Source: Meishania litoralis (GTDB lineage Bacteria > Bacteroidota > Bacteroidia > Flavobacteriales > Flavobacteriaceae). From it: a stretch of 64,000 bases of DNA. The notes under the pieces are model-generated. The model was not told the origin of the DNA. It saw only the letters and a program-made list of their open reading frames with translations, and ran no database searches. The stretch's first letter is position 1. Each line of letters begins with the position of its first letter. This document shows, piece by piece, positions 36,218 through 44,394 of the stretch. A program made the translations under genes and the position numbers. The stretch lies in assembly GCF_042611095.1 (NCBI RefSeq), contig NZ_JBHFPV010000004.1, forward strand, positions 1 to 64,000. The letters are read 5' to 3'.

Positions 36218-37923
36218 TCAAGAAGTATGCAACATATCTGGCACTTTTGTTGGCGGGCTTGATTGTAGGTTACTTGCTCTTTGGTACTGGTAGCGGTATC
36301 GACACTCATGCAAACAGCACAGATGTCGAAGAGGCAACGCATTGGACATGTTCGATGCACCCACGTATAAACAAAACGGAAAAAGGCGAATGCCCCATGT
36401 GCGGTATGGCCTTGATTCCGATTGATGCCTCGCAAGGCTCATTGGGGCCAAATCAATTTCAGATGTCTAAAAATGCCATGGCATTGGCCAATATTGAAAC
36501 GACCACGATAGGGGTCGGCAGTATGACCGACAATAGTTTGCTTTTATCCGGGGTAATTACTTCCAATGAAAAAACAGATGCGGTACAGACCACTATTTTC
36601 GATGGTAGAATCGAAAAGCTAAATATAAACTACGTAGGCCAATATGTCAAAAAGGGACAGCAGATAGGTGTGATCTATGCTCCTGAAATGTATGCCGCGC
36701 AAGATAAAATGCTAACCTCTTCATCTTACCAAGATACCCATGAAAAATTGTGGGCGGCGGCAAGAAACACCTTATCGCTCTGGAGAATGACCGATGAGCA
36801 GGTAGAAGAAGTTATTCGAACGGGCAAACCTATGGCAAATTTTCCATTGATTGCCGATGTTTCGGGTACCGTTACCGAGGTTGTGGCATCCGAGGGCAAA
36901 TTCTATAAACAAGGCGACCCCTTGTATAAAGTTTCCAATCTATATACGGTATGGGCAGTTTTTGATGCATATGAGGGCCAATTGCCTTTTTTGAACATAG
37001 GACAGGATATAATGATTGCCTCGAAGGCTTTTGAAGGTAGGCAATTGGAAGCAAAAGTATCTTTTATAGAACCTATTTTTGATACATCTAAACGTACCGT
37101 TTCGGTCAGGGTTACCTTGAACAATGGCGAGCAACTGCTTAAACCGGGAATGTTCGTCGAGGGAACCGTTAAAGTGAAAGGCGCCGGTCAAATATTGACA
37201 GTGCCCAAGTCTGCAGTTTTGTGGACAGGCAAACGTTCACTGGTCTATCTTAAAACGGATCTGAACAAGCCGATTTTTGAGATGGCGGAGGTTACCTTGG
37301 GCAATGTTATTGGTAATTCTTATGTGGTGATCGATGGATTGGCCCCGGGCGATGAGGTAGTTGTAAATGGAACATTTACAGTCGATGCCGCTGCGCAACT
37401 TCAAGGCAAAAGGTCTATGATGAACCGTATGCATGAAGGTGGTAATAATGTCCAGGCGATCGACGATGCAAGTTCCGGACTCAAATTTGATGGCCGATTT
37501 CAAAAACATTTTTCGAAAATAATTGACAATTATATAGCATTGAAAGATGCCCTAGTAGCGACAGATGTTGAAAAATCAACCAGTAAAGCACGTGTTTTAC
37601 TCGAAGAGCTGAATAGGCTTGAAATCGGGATGTTGAATGATATTTCCAGTTCGCATGTGGAAAAAATCAAGGAGTCTGCCAAGGGTATTGTAGAAACAGA
37701 CGATATTGAAGAGCAACGAAAATATTTCAAGCCCATGTCGGAGCATATGGTTGCGGTCGCTTCGACCTTCAGCAATCTCGATAGACCTATTTACGTACAA
37801 TTTTGTCCGATGGCAGATGGTAATAAAGGTGCGAATTGGTTGAGTTTTGAAGATAAAGTGCGAAACCCATATTTTGGTGATAAAATGTTGACATGTGGTA
37901 GTCTCACCAAGACCATTCATTAA
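36214..37923 (+). CDS. cusB: RND periplasmic adaptor with heavy-metal-binding and DUF3347 domains
   Basis: The membrane-fusion protein linking the pump to an outer-membrane channel; 569 residues. After an N-terminal anchor (about 6-26) there is a heavy-metal-binding domain (HWTCSMHP at 43-50, then CPMCGMA with Cys60 and Cys63). The adaptor core (about 90-400) follows. The C-terminal DUF3347 domain (about 420-569) ends in a Cys/Met-containing segment (FCPMADGNKG, KMLTCGS). The three-part fusion gives the adaptor two extra metal-binding ends. It overlaps cusA by 4 bases. The convergent murF ends 4 bases after it. Confidence 0.92.
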   Translation: MIKKYATYLALLLAGLIVGYLLFGTGSGIDTHANSTDVEEATHWTCSMHPRINKTEKGECPMCGMALIPIDASQGSLGPNQFQMSKNAMALANIETTTIGVGSMTDNSLLLSGVITSNEKTDAVQTTIFDGRIEKLNINYVGQYVKKGQQIGVIYAPEMYAAQDKMLTSSSYQDTHEKLWAAARNTLSLWRMTDEQVEEVIRTGKPMANFPLIADVSGTVTEVVASEGKFYKQGDPLYKVSNLYTVWAVFDAYEGQLPFLNIGQDIMIASKAFEGRQLEAKVSFIEPIFDTSKRTVSVRVTLNNGEQLLKPGMFVEGTVKVKGAGQILTVPKSAVLWTGKRSLVYLKTDLNKPIFEMAEVTLGNVIGNSYVVIDGLAPGDEVVVNGTFTVDAAAQLQGKRSMMNRMHEGGNNVQAIDDASSGLKFDGRFQKHFSKIIDNYIALKDALVATDVEKSTSKARVLLEELNRLEIGMLNDISSSHVEKIKESAKGIVETDDIEEQRKYFKPMSEHMVAVASTFSNLDRPIYVQFCPMADGNKGANWLSFEDKVRNPYFGDKMLTCGSLTKTIH

Positions 37924-37927
37924 GTCG

Positions 37928-39202
37928 TTAGAAAAAATCTAAAACACGTTCTAAGGCCATACCTCTCGAACCTTTTACTAGAATGTTTCCTTTTGATAGC
38001 TTATTTTTTTTCAAATACCCCGCTAGATCTTCGAAAGATTTGAACTTTTTTGAATCGGTCTTAGTTTGAAAAAAGTTTTCCCCTACCAAAAAAATCTGGT
38101 CGAAATTCATCATATTGGCCAAATCGGCAATATTCTGATGCTCGATTTTGGCAGTTTCGCCCAACTCGAACATATCGCCCAAAAAAACGATTTTGTAATT
38201 TCCGTCCATCGCCTTGAAGTTTTCAAGGGCCGCCTGCATACTTGTAGGATTGGCATTATAAGCATCCAATATAATCTGATGCCCGTTTCTTTTGATGATC
38301 TGTGAGCGATTGTTTTGCGGCAAATAGTTCTCTATGGCTTCTTTGATGGCCGGAACAGGAACATTGAAATACTTCCCCATAAGAACGGCCACCGCACAAT
38401 TCGTGAAATTATAACTCCCGATAAGCTGTGATTGTATTGTAGTGTTTTCGACCCGCAAGGTCACAAACGGATTGGCGCCCAGAAATTCAATTTTATAATA
38501 TTCCGGCTTGGTCGTGCTGAATCCGTATTTGTTGATATACGTGCCGAGTTTGTCCAATTGTATGGGGTCGTCCGCATTTAAGAATGCCGCTTTTTTGTTC
38601 TTTAGTAGGTATTCATAAAGCTCGCTTTTTCCCTTTATAACACCTTCCTTGCTTCCGAAACCTTCGATATGGGCCCTGCCAAAATTGGTTATATATCCGA
38701 AATCGGGTTGTGCAATTGAGCAAAGAAATTCAATTTCTTTTTGATGATTGGCCCCCATCTCCACAATGGCCAATTCGGTATCAGGTTTTATCGAGAGCAG
38801 GGTCAATGGTACGCCTATATGGTTGTTGAGATTACCCTGTGTCGCCACGGTATCGTATTTTTTTGACAGGGTGGCGTTGATAAGTTCTTTGGTAGTGGTC
38901 TTGCCATTACTTCCAGTAAGGCCGATAATTTTTGCATTGCAATGGTTTCGATGAAAGATGGCCAATTGTTGCAACGCGCCCAATGTGTCCTCGACTAGAA
39001 TGTACTTGTCCGATACCCTATAATTTTCATTGTCGATAACGGCATAAGATGCTCCTTCGCTTAGTGCCTTGGAGGCGAATTGGTTTCCGTCAAAGTTGGT
39101 TCCCTTTAGGGCAAAGAAGATACAATTTTTAGTGATTTTTCTAGTATCGGTACAGACTGTGGGAAATTTTAGGAATAGTTGGTGAATTGCTTCTATTTTC
39201 AT
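37928..39202 (-). CDS. murF: UDP-N-acetylmuramoyl-tripeptide--D-Ala-D-Ala ligase
   Basis: The last cytoplasmic peptidoglycan precursor ligase, 424 residues. The ATP-binding GSNGKTTT is at 97-104, and the central segment VEMGANHQKEIEFL and the C-terminal YNANPTSM are typical of MurF. It is downstream of gldJ on the same strand, as in other Flavobacteriaceae, but a strong terminator at 39286-39320 separates the two. Confidence 0.95.
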   Translation of the reverse strand: MKIEAIHQLFLKFPTVCTDTRKITKNCIFFALKGTNFDGNQFASKALSEGASYAVIDNENYRVSDKYILVEDTLGALQQLAIFHRNHCNAKIIGLTGSNGKTTTKELINATLSKKYDTVATQGNLNNHIGVPLTLLSIKPDTELAIVEMGANHQKEIEFLCSIAQPDFGYITNFGRAHIEGFGSKEGVIKGKSELYEYLLKNKKAAFLNADDPIQLDKLGTYINKYGFSTTKPEYYKIEFLGANPFVTLRVENTTIQSQLIGSYNFTNCAVAVLMGKYFNVPVPAIKEAIENYLPQNNRSQIIKRNGHQIILDAYNANPTSMQAALENFKAMDGNYKIVFLGDMFELGETAKIEHQNIADLANMMNFDQIFLVGENFFQTKTDSKKFKSFEDLAGYLKKNKLSKGNILVKGSRGMALERVLDFF

Positions 39203-39285
39203 TCAAAGAGGGTGGTAGACGTTAATAACTTCGTTTGGCAAAAGAGTTTGGTCGGTAATTTCAGACCTTTAAGGTAAAGTTAAAT

Positions 39286-39320
39286 AAAAAAAGCACCACT
39301 CTTTTCAGTGGTGCTTTTTT
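39286..39320 (-). terminator. Bidirectional terminator after gldJ
   Basis: GCACCACT (39293-39300) pairs with AGTGGTGC (39307-39314). A runs before it and T runs after it make it work in both directions; on the minus strand it ends gldJ. Confidence 0.9.
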
Positions 39321-39340
39321 GCTTTATTTGGTAACAGTGT

Positions 39341-41011
39341 TTATTTTGCCTTTTTGCCTCTAACTGTTTTATTCTTTGTTTTCGATTTAGAGCCGACCCT
39401 TGACATGGCGCATCTGAAACCGATATAATCGGTTGCCATATATTGTGGCAAATATCTTCTTTGGGCGGGGTCTAACCAATAGGCCCTATCTCTCCAAGAA
39501 CCTCCTTTATATACCCTGACCTCATCGTTGATCAAGGTTGTTCTGTTGTTGGATTTGTCATATTGACGGATCAAGTTCCCAGCAGAATCACGCTCCACTT
39601 TATGTTTCGGTGAATTGTACATTTTTTTGCCTTCCTCCTCTTGTTCTTCGTCACTGAACCTGTCAAAGAATCTCGAAGAACCCGGGTCGCCATCACGGTA
39701 ACCTCTGTTATCGGAAGAAGAGAAATTGGTACGCAAATAGGTCTCGTTCTCATCGACTGGAACCATTTTGATTTCACCTGGTAAGTTCATTGCCACGATC
39801 TTACCGTTTGGCAGGGTATCGTAAACTATCGAATCTCTCAATATGTTTACCTTACCATCCTCACCGATGGCCGTTTTCATGTATATGTTGCCACGGTAGT
39901 AGTTAAAGTCACTTACTTCGTCATCGACTATGGGGCGGTAGACATCGGCTACCCATTCGGCAACATTGCCGGCCATATCGTATAATCCAAGATCATTGGG
40001 CTTATACGACATTACCTGCGCGGTTATATCGGCACCGTCGTCCGACCATCCTGCGATTCCGCCGTAATCACCCTTGCCTTGTTTGAAGTTTGCCAATTGG
40101 TCGCCCCTACCGACACGTTGTCCGTTACGGGTATAATCGCCTTCCCATGGATATTTTTTTCTACCTCTATAATTATTGTACTCTCGTGTGCCCTGATTGG
40201 CCTGCGCGGCATACTCCCATTCGGTTTCGGTAGGCAACCTATATTCCGGAATGATAATACCACTGCTTCTTTTTGCATAAGTGTTCACACTGTCCTTCTT
40301 CTTTTTGCCCTGAAGTGAATCGATCTGACCATTATAGACTGATTCAGGTCGGTTCAAATAAGCTTCCGTGCTGAAAGTCCCTTGTACTTCTCCGGTAACG
40401 GCCTGATATTTGGCATCTTCAGAAAGATACCCTTCGCGTTCCAACATAATCTCGTTGACACGGTCGGTTCTCCATTCCGCAAATTGAGTTGCCTGTACCC
40501 AGTTGACCCCGACGACAGGATATTCTGCGTAGGCAGGATGGCGTAGATAATTGTTCGTCATGGTTTCATTGAAGCCCAAACGATTTCTCCAAACCAAAGT
40601 GTCCGGTAGTGCTCCTTTATAAATATTGGTATATTTAGGATTTTCAGGAGGGTAAACGCTTTTCAAGTAGTCCAAATATTCCAAGTACATGACATTGGTA
40701 ACTTCCGTCTCGTCCATGTAGAATGATTGAACGTGTTGCGCTGTAGGGGTATTGTTCCAATCATGCATTACATCATCCTGTACCTTACCTTTGGTAAAGG
40801 TACCTCCTTCGATAAATACCAGTCCTGGAGCGGTTTCTTGCTCCTTAAAGTCGGTATTAAATTGAAAACCACCTTCTTTGGCATTGATTTTCCAACCTGT
40901 AGCTCTCGATACGTTTTTAGATGTGCTACCGGATTTCTTACAGCTGGTAACCGTAAAACCTCCTGCAATTACTGCAAATGAGAGTACAACTTTGATAAAT
41001 TGTTTTTTCAT
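39341..41011 (-). CDS. gldJ: Gliding motility lipoprotein GldJ
   Basis: A 556-residue lipoprotein (signal ending TVTSC, Cys24) required in Flavobacterium for gliding and type IX secretion. It carries a formylglycine-generating-enzyme-like (SUMF1) fold: FIEGGTFTKG, DETEVTNVMYLEYLDYL, GVNWVQATQFAEW, RLPTETEWEYAAQ, the segment LYDMAGNVAEWVADVY, and RVYKGGSWRDRAY. The fold is used structurally; I do not see the pair of catalytic cysteines of true sulfatase-activating enzymes. The neighbours murF, porV, cdd and pdhA match the conserved flavobacterial order, except that porU is missing. Confidence 0.96.
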   Translation of the reverse strand: MKKQFIKVVLSFAVIAGGFTVTSCKKSGSTSKNVSRATGWKINAKEGGFQFNTDFKEQETAPGLVFIEGGTFTKGKVQDDVMHDWNNTPTAQHVQSFYMDETEVTNVMYLEYLDYLKSVYPPENPKYTNIYKGALPDTLVWRNRLGFNETMTNNYLRHPAYAEYPVVGVNWVQATQFAEWRTDRVNEIMLEREGYLSEDAKYQAVTGEVQGTFSTEAYLNRPESVYNGQIDSLQGKKKKDSVNTYAKRSSGIIIPEYRLPTETEWEYAAQANQGTREYNNYRGRKKYPWEGDYTRNGQRVGRGDQLANFKQGKGDYGGIAGWSDDGADITAQVMSYKPNDLGLYDMAGNVAEWVADVYRPIVDDEVSDFNYYRGNIYMKTAIGEDGKVNILRDSIVYDTLPNGKIVAMNLPGEIKMVPVDENETYLRTNFSSSDNRGYRDGDPGSSRFFDRFSDEEQEEEGKKMYNSPKHKVERDSAGNLIRQYDKSNNRTTLINDEVRVYKGGSWRDRAYWLDPAQRRYLPQYMATDYIGFRCAMSRVGSKSKTKNKTVRGKKAK

Positions 41012-41147
41012 AATTAGGACTTGAGTTCAATTACCAAACTACCAAAAAAACTGTAGGTTAGGCAGTTTGTACGTTTGTATTTTGATTAATTTTTAGTACC
41101 ACTTTCGGCATATTAAACGATGTTTTACCCATTATATTTTATATGTC

Positions 41148-41162
41148 CGGAAATAATTTCCG
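41148..41162. repeat. Perfect palindrome in the gldJ-porV gap
   Basis: CGGAAAT-A-ATTTCCG. It could be an operator acting on gldJ, which starts 137 nt away, or on porV. Confidence 0.3.
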
Positions 41163-41425
41163 ATAGATTCGTACATATTATTCCAATGGCACCGGCTTCA
41201 GAAATTATAACGGTGTAAATAGGGATATAGTATGGAATATTACATTATCTTTTAAGTTCTTGGCGACAAAGAACCGTTATGGTTATGGGCCTTTGTTTTA
41301 TTGAAAATTCATGCCTTTTATTTTTTTGATCAATATTGTGCCTAAACCGGTGAATTAAAAATAATACCTTGGTAATACAAGATATTTTTGAATTGCCCGT
41401 TTATCTTGTAATATGACCAAAATCA

Positions 41426-41457
41426 TTTTGGCAAGTCACCTTATTTTTGAATATTTG
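41426..41457 (+). promoter_or_regulatory. Promoter candidate for porV
   Basis: TTTTG (41426-41430), 19 nt, AATATTTG (41450-41457, one mismatch), 27 nt before the ATG. A second exact element, TATTTTTG, lies at 41442-41449 but with poorer -33 spacing. Confidence 0.42.
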
Positions 41458-41484
41458 ACCAGTTAAATCTTTAGATTCTATCCA

Positions 41485-42630
41485 ATGAAGAAATTTGCAG
41501 TATTTATTGTTTTGGCCATCGGCCTAAAATCTGTAGCGCAAGACGAAAGGGTAATAACCACTGCCGTACCGTTTTTGACCATCGCGGCCGATGCCAGATC
41601 GGCTGGAATGGGCGATATGGGGGTCGCGACCTCTTCCGATGCCTTTGCACAGCAGTGGAATCCGGCAAAATTTGCGTTCGCCGAGCGCAAAATAGGAATC
41701 GGACTGAGCTACACCCCTTATTTAGAAAGTATCATTACCGATATATCGCTTTTAAATGCAAGTTTTTACAACAAGATTGACGAGCAGAGTGCATTTGCCA
41801 TTGGGTTACGTTATTTCACACTTGGTGAGATCGAATTAAGACAATTTGCCAATGACCCGGGTACATTGGCCAAGCCAAACGAGTTGGCCCTTGACGGTTC
41901 GTATTCCTTAAAATTGAGCCCTACATTTTCTATGGCCGTTGGTGGTCGTTATATTCGCTCAAACTTGAAGTTGCCTCAAAATGGTGATGTTGACTCGAGG
42001 GCAGCAGGTTCTTTTGCCGTTGATGTGGCTGGTTTTTACCGTTCTCGGGAAATCGCATACAATAGTTTTGATGGTCGTTGGAGGGCCGGGTTCAATCTGT
42101 CGAACCTTGGGGGTAAGATCCAATACGATGAAGGCGGTCAGGAGAACTTCTTGCCGACAAATATGAAATTGGGAGTTGGCTTCGACTTCATTTTGGACCA
42201 AGACAATGTTATAGGCCTTACTACTGAATTCAATAAACTTTTGGTGCCAACACCCAAAGATTTTAATGGTGATGGCAATATCGACAGCGCAGACAATGAT
42301 GAATACCAGCAAATAGGATTCTTTAACGGACTTTTCAAATCCTTTGGCGACGCACCTGATGGGTTCGGTGAAGAACTTAAAGAATTTACCTGGGCGTTGG
42401 GCGCTGAATATGTGTATCAAGATGCCTTTATGGTACGAACCGGGTATTTTAATGAAAGTGAGGAAAAAGGTTCAAGAAAGTTCTTCACCTTGGGCGCCGG
42501 GTTTAAATTCAAGGCGGCCCAGATTGATCTATCGTATTTGTTCTCGACCTCACAGGTAAAGAATCCTTTGGAAAATACGCTGCGTTTCTCGCTGACGTTC
42601 AGTTTAGGGGAAGAATTTTATAACGATTAA
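41485..42630 (+). CDS. porV: Type IX secretion outer-membrane protein PorV (LptO)
   Basis: A 381-residue outer-membrane beta-barrel of the FadL-like PorV family. It shuttles type IX cargo from the translocon to the PorU sortase. Signal peptide ends near SVAQ (residue 19). The N-terminal PFLTIAADARSAGMGDMG and the C-terminal LRFSLTFSLG barrel strand are typical. It is followed by cdd and pdhA as in related genomes. No porU adjoins it, which is unusual. Confidence 0.93.
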   Translation: MKKFAVFIVLAIGLKSVAQDERVITTAVPFLTIAADARSAGMGDMGVATSSDAFAQQWNPAKFAFAERKIGIGLSYTPYLESIITDISLLNASFYNKIDEQSAFAIGLRYFTLGEIELRQFANDPGTLAKPNELALDGSYSLKLSPTFSMAVGGRYIRSNLKLPQNGDVDSRAAGSFAVDVAGFYRSREIAYNSFDGRWRAGFNLSNLGGKIQYDEGGQENFLPTNMKLGVGFDFILDQDNVIGLTTEFNKLLVPTPKDFNGDGNIDSADNDEYQQIGFFNGLFKSFGDAPDGFGEELKEFTWALGAEYVYQDAFMVRTGYFNESEEKGSRKFFTLGAGFKFKAAQIDLSYLFSTSQVKNPLENTLRFSLTFSLGEEFYND

Positions 42631-42653
42631 ACGTTGTAGAAAAAAGAAAATAG

Positions 42654-42688
42654 GAAAAGCCTGCCGTTGTGCAGGTTTTCTTATTTTT
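42654..42688 (+). terminator. Terminator of porV
   Basis: AAAAGCCTGC pairs with GCAGGTTTT (one bulged G) around a 6-nt loop, followed by a T-rich stretch. It lies between porV and cdd. Confidence 0.75.
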
Positions 42689-42708
42689 AGTGGCCATATA
42701 AACTTGTA

Positions 42709-43194
42709 ATGGATAAAAGAACAATAACCTTTGAACTTCTGGTGTTCGACTCCTTTGATGAACTTTCTTCTATCGATAAGACATTGATGACTTCCGCGAT
42801 TGAAGCTAGGGAGAATGCCTATGCGCCATATAGTAAATTTCGTGTAGGAGCGGCCGTTCTTTTGGAAAATGGTGAGGTGGTCATCGGCAACAACCAAGAA
42901 AATGCCTCTTACCCCTCGGGTCTGTGTGCCGAACGGGTTGCCGTATTTCACGCAGGAGCAAGATTTCCCAGGGTAGCCATAAAATCAATAGCCATTAGTG
43001 CCGCTTCAAAAGATTATGTTGTTGATGATCCGGCGGCCCCTTGCGGCAACTGTAGACAATCGATTTCGGAATATGAAGTAAGGCAGGGCAGCCCCATTGC
43101 TATATTGATGATGGGCGAAAAAGGCAGCGTTTTGAAATGTGGCTCTGTTGCCGATATACTTCCGTTGGCGTTCGATAGCTCTTATTTAAAGTAA
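42709..43194 (+). CDS. cdd: Cytidine deaminase
   Basis: A 161-residue zinc enzyme that converts cytidine and deoxycytidine to uridine forms. The zinc site is CAE (Cys73, Glu75) with PCGNC (Cys112 and Cys115), the tetrameric type with three Cys ligands. The substrate-site segment APYSKFRVGAA is at 39-49. Length is normal. It sits between porV and pdhA, separated from porV by a terminator. Confidence 0.95.
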   Translation: MDKRTITFELLVFDSFDELSSIDKTLMTSAIEARENAYAPYSKFRVGAAVLLENGEVVIGNNQENASYPSGLCAERVAVFHAGARFPRVAIKSIAISAASKDYVVDDPAAPCGNCRQSISEYEVRQGSPIAILMMGEKGSVLKCGSVADILPLAFDSSYLK

Positions 43195-43306
43195 GTTGTC
43201 CAACGGATTTATTGTGCGTGTTTTTACATAGTCCGCTTTATAAAACGACCGCTTTTATAGAGATTACCTTTTGTTCCGTTTTTTTTTACCGATTCATTTA
43301 TATGTG

Positions 43307-43314
43307 TATTTTTG
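43307..43314 (+). promoter_or_regulatory. TAnnTTTG element before pdhA
   Basis: TATTTTTG matches the -7 consensus, 79 nt before the pdhA ATG; no clear -33 element is seen at the usual distance. Confidence 0.3.
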
Positions 43315-43393
43315 TTGTTCCGGTTATTTTCAATGAAGTCTATAGAAACATTCTTTTTAACCGAACCGGAAACCTGCTAAAAACACCGAATGA

Positions 43394-44392
43394 ATGGAAA
43401 AAATCACTAAGGAAACCTATCTAAAATGGTATGAGGATATGTTGTTTTGGCGCAAGTTCGAAGACAAGCTTGCCGCAGTATATATTCAACAGAAGGTAAG
43501 GGGGTTTCTTCATTTATATAATGGCCAGGAAGCCGTTCTAGCCGGTTCCTTGCATGCCATGGACCTTACCAAAGACAGAATGATCACGGCTTATCGCAAT
43601 CATGTACAACCCATAGGCATGGGTGTTGATCCCAGAAAGGTTATGGCCGAACTATATGGCAAGGTCACAGGAACCTCAAAGGGAATGGGAGGTTCTATGC
43701 ATATCTTTTCAAAGGAACATCGATTTCACGGAGGCCATGGTATCGTAGGTGGCCAGATACCGTTGGGCGCCGGCATGGCCTTTGGCGATAAATACCATGG
43801 CCGCGACAATGTTACGCTTTGCTACATGGGCGATGGTGCCGTTCGTCAAGGGTCGCTGCACGAGACCTTCAATTTGGCTATGTTATGGCAGCTGCCGGTA
43901 GTTTTCGTCTGTGAGAATAACGGTTATGCGATGGGGACTTCGGTGGCACGTACCTCGTATTCCACTGAAATATGGAAATTGGGCCTCGGTTATGAAATGC
44001 CTTGTGGACCGGTCGATGGAATGAACCCCGTTGCTGTTGCAGAAGAAATGAGCAAGGCCATTGAACGCGCCAGAAATGGTGGTGGACCTACCTTTTTAGA
44101 GATGAAGACCTATCGTTACAGGGGCCACTCCATGTCAGATGCACAACATTACCGCACCAAGGAAGAGGTCGAGGAATACAAGAAAATTGACCCGATAACG
44201 CAGGTCTTGGATGTGATCAAAGAGAATGAATATGCAACCGACGAGGAAATCAAGGCCATTGATAAAAGGGTCAAGAATTTGGTTTCGGAATGCGAAAAAT
44301 TTGCTGAAGAATCTGAGTATCCACCGGTAAACCAATTATATGATATGGTTTACGAACAAGAAGATTTCCCATTTGTAGAACATAAATTATAA
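43394..44392 (+). CDS. pdhA: Pyruvate dehydrogenase E1 component, alpha subunit
   Basis: The thiamine diphosphate-binding alpha chain of the pyruvate dehydrogenase complex, 332 residues. The TPP motif starts with GDGAVRQGSLHETFN and closes with ENNGYAMGTSV, and the phosphorylation-loop region YRYRGHSMSD is present. It is followed 2 bases later by the E2 gene. The E1 beta subunit is not encoded in this window. Confidence 0.96.
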   Translation: MEKITKETYLKWYEDMLFWRKFEDKLAAVYIQQKVRGFLHLYNGQEAVLAGSLHAMDLTKDRMITAYRNHVQPIGMGVDPRKVMAELYGKVTGTSKGMGGSMHIFSKEHRFHGGHGIVGGQIPLGAGMAFGDKYHGRDNVTLCYMGDGAVRQGSLHETFNLAMLWQLPVVFVCENNGYAMGTSVARTSYSTEIWKLGLGYEMPCGPVDGMNPVAVAEEMSKAIERARNGGGPTFLEMKTYRYRGHSMSDAQHYRTKEEVEEYKKIDPITQVLDVIKENEYATDEEIKAIDKRVKNLVSECEKFAEESEYPPVNQLYDMVYEQEDFPFVEHKL

Positions 44393-44394
44393 GT

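Larger units (their letters stand above)
41012..41484. other. Non-coding gap between gldJ and porV; porU absent
   Basis: A 473-base AT-rich divergent intergenic region. In Flavobacterium johnsoniae the sortase gene porU lies between gldJ and porV; here there is no frame longer than a few dozen codons and no visible remnant. It holds a 15-nt palindrome (41148-41162) and promoter-like sites for porV. Confidence 0.7.

Noticed and set aside
39341..41011. Sulfatase-activating enzyme for the sulfatase at 182
   Set aside because: The fold is shared, but length, lipoprotein signal, gene neighbours and lack of the catalytic Cys pair identify it as GldJ.
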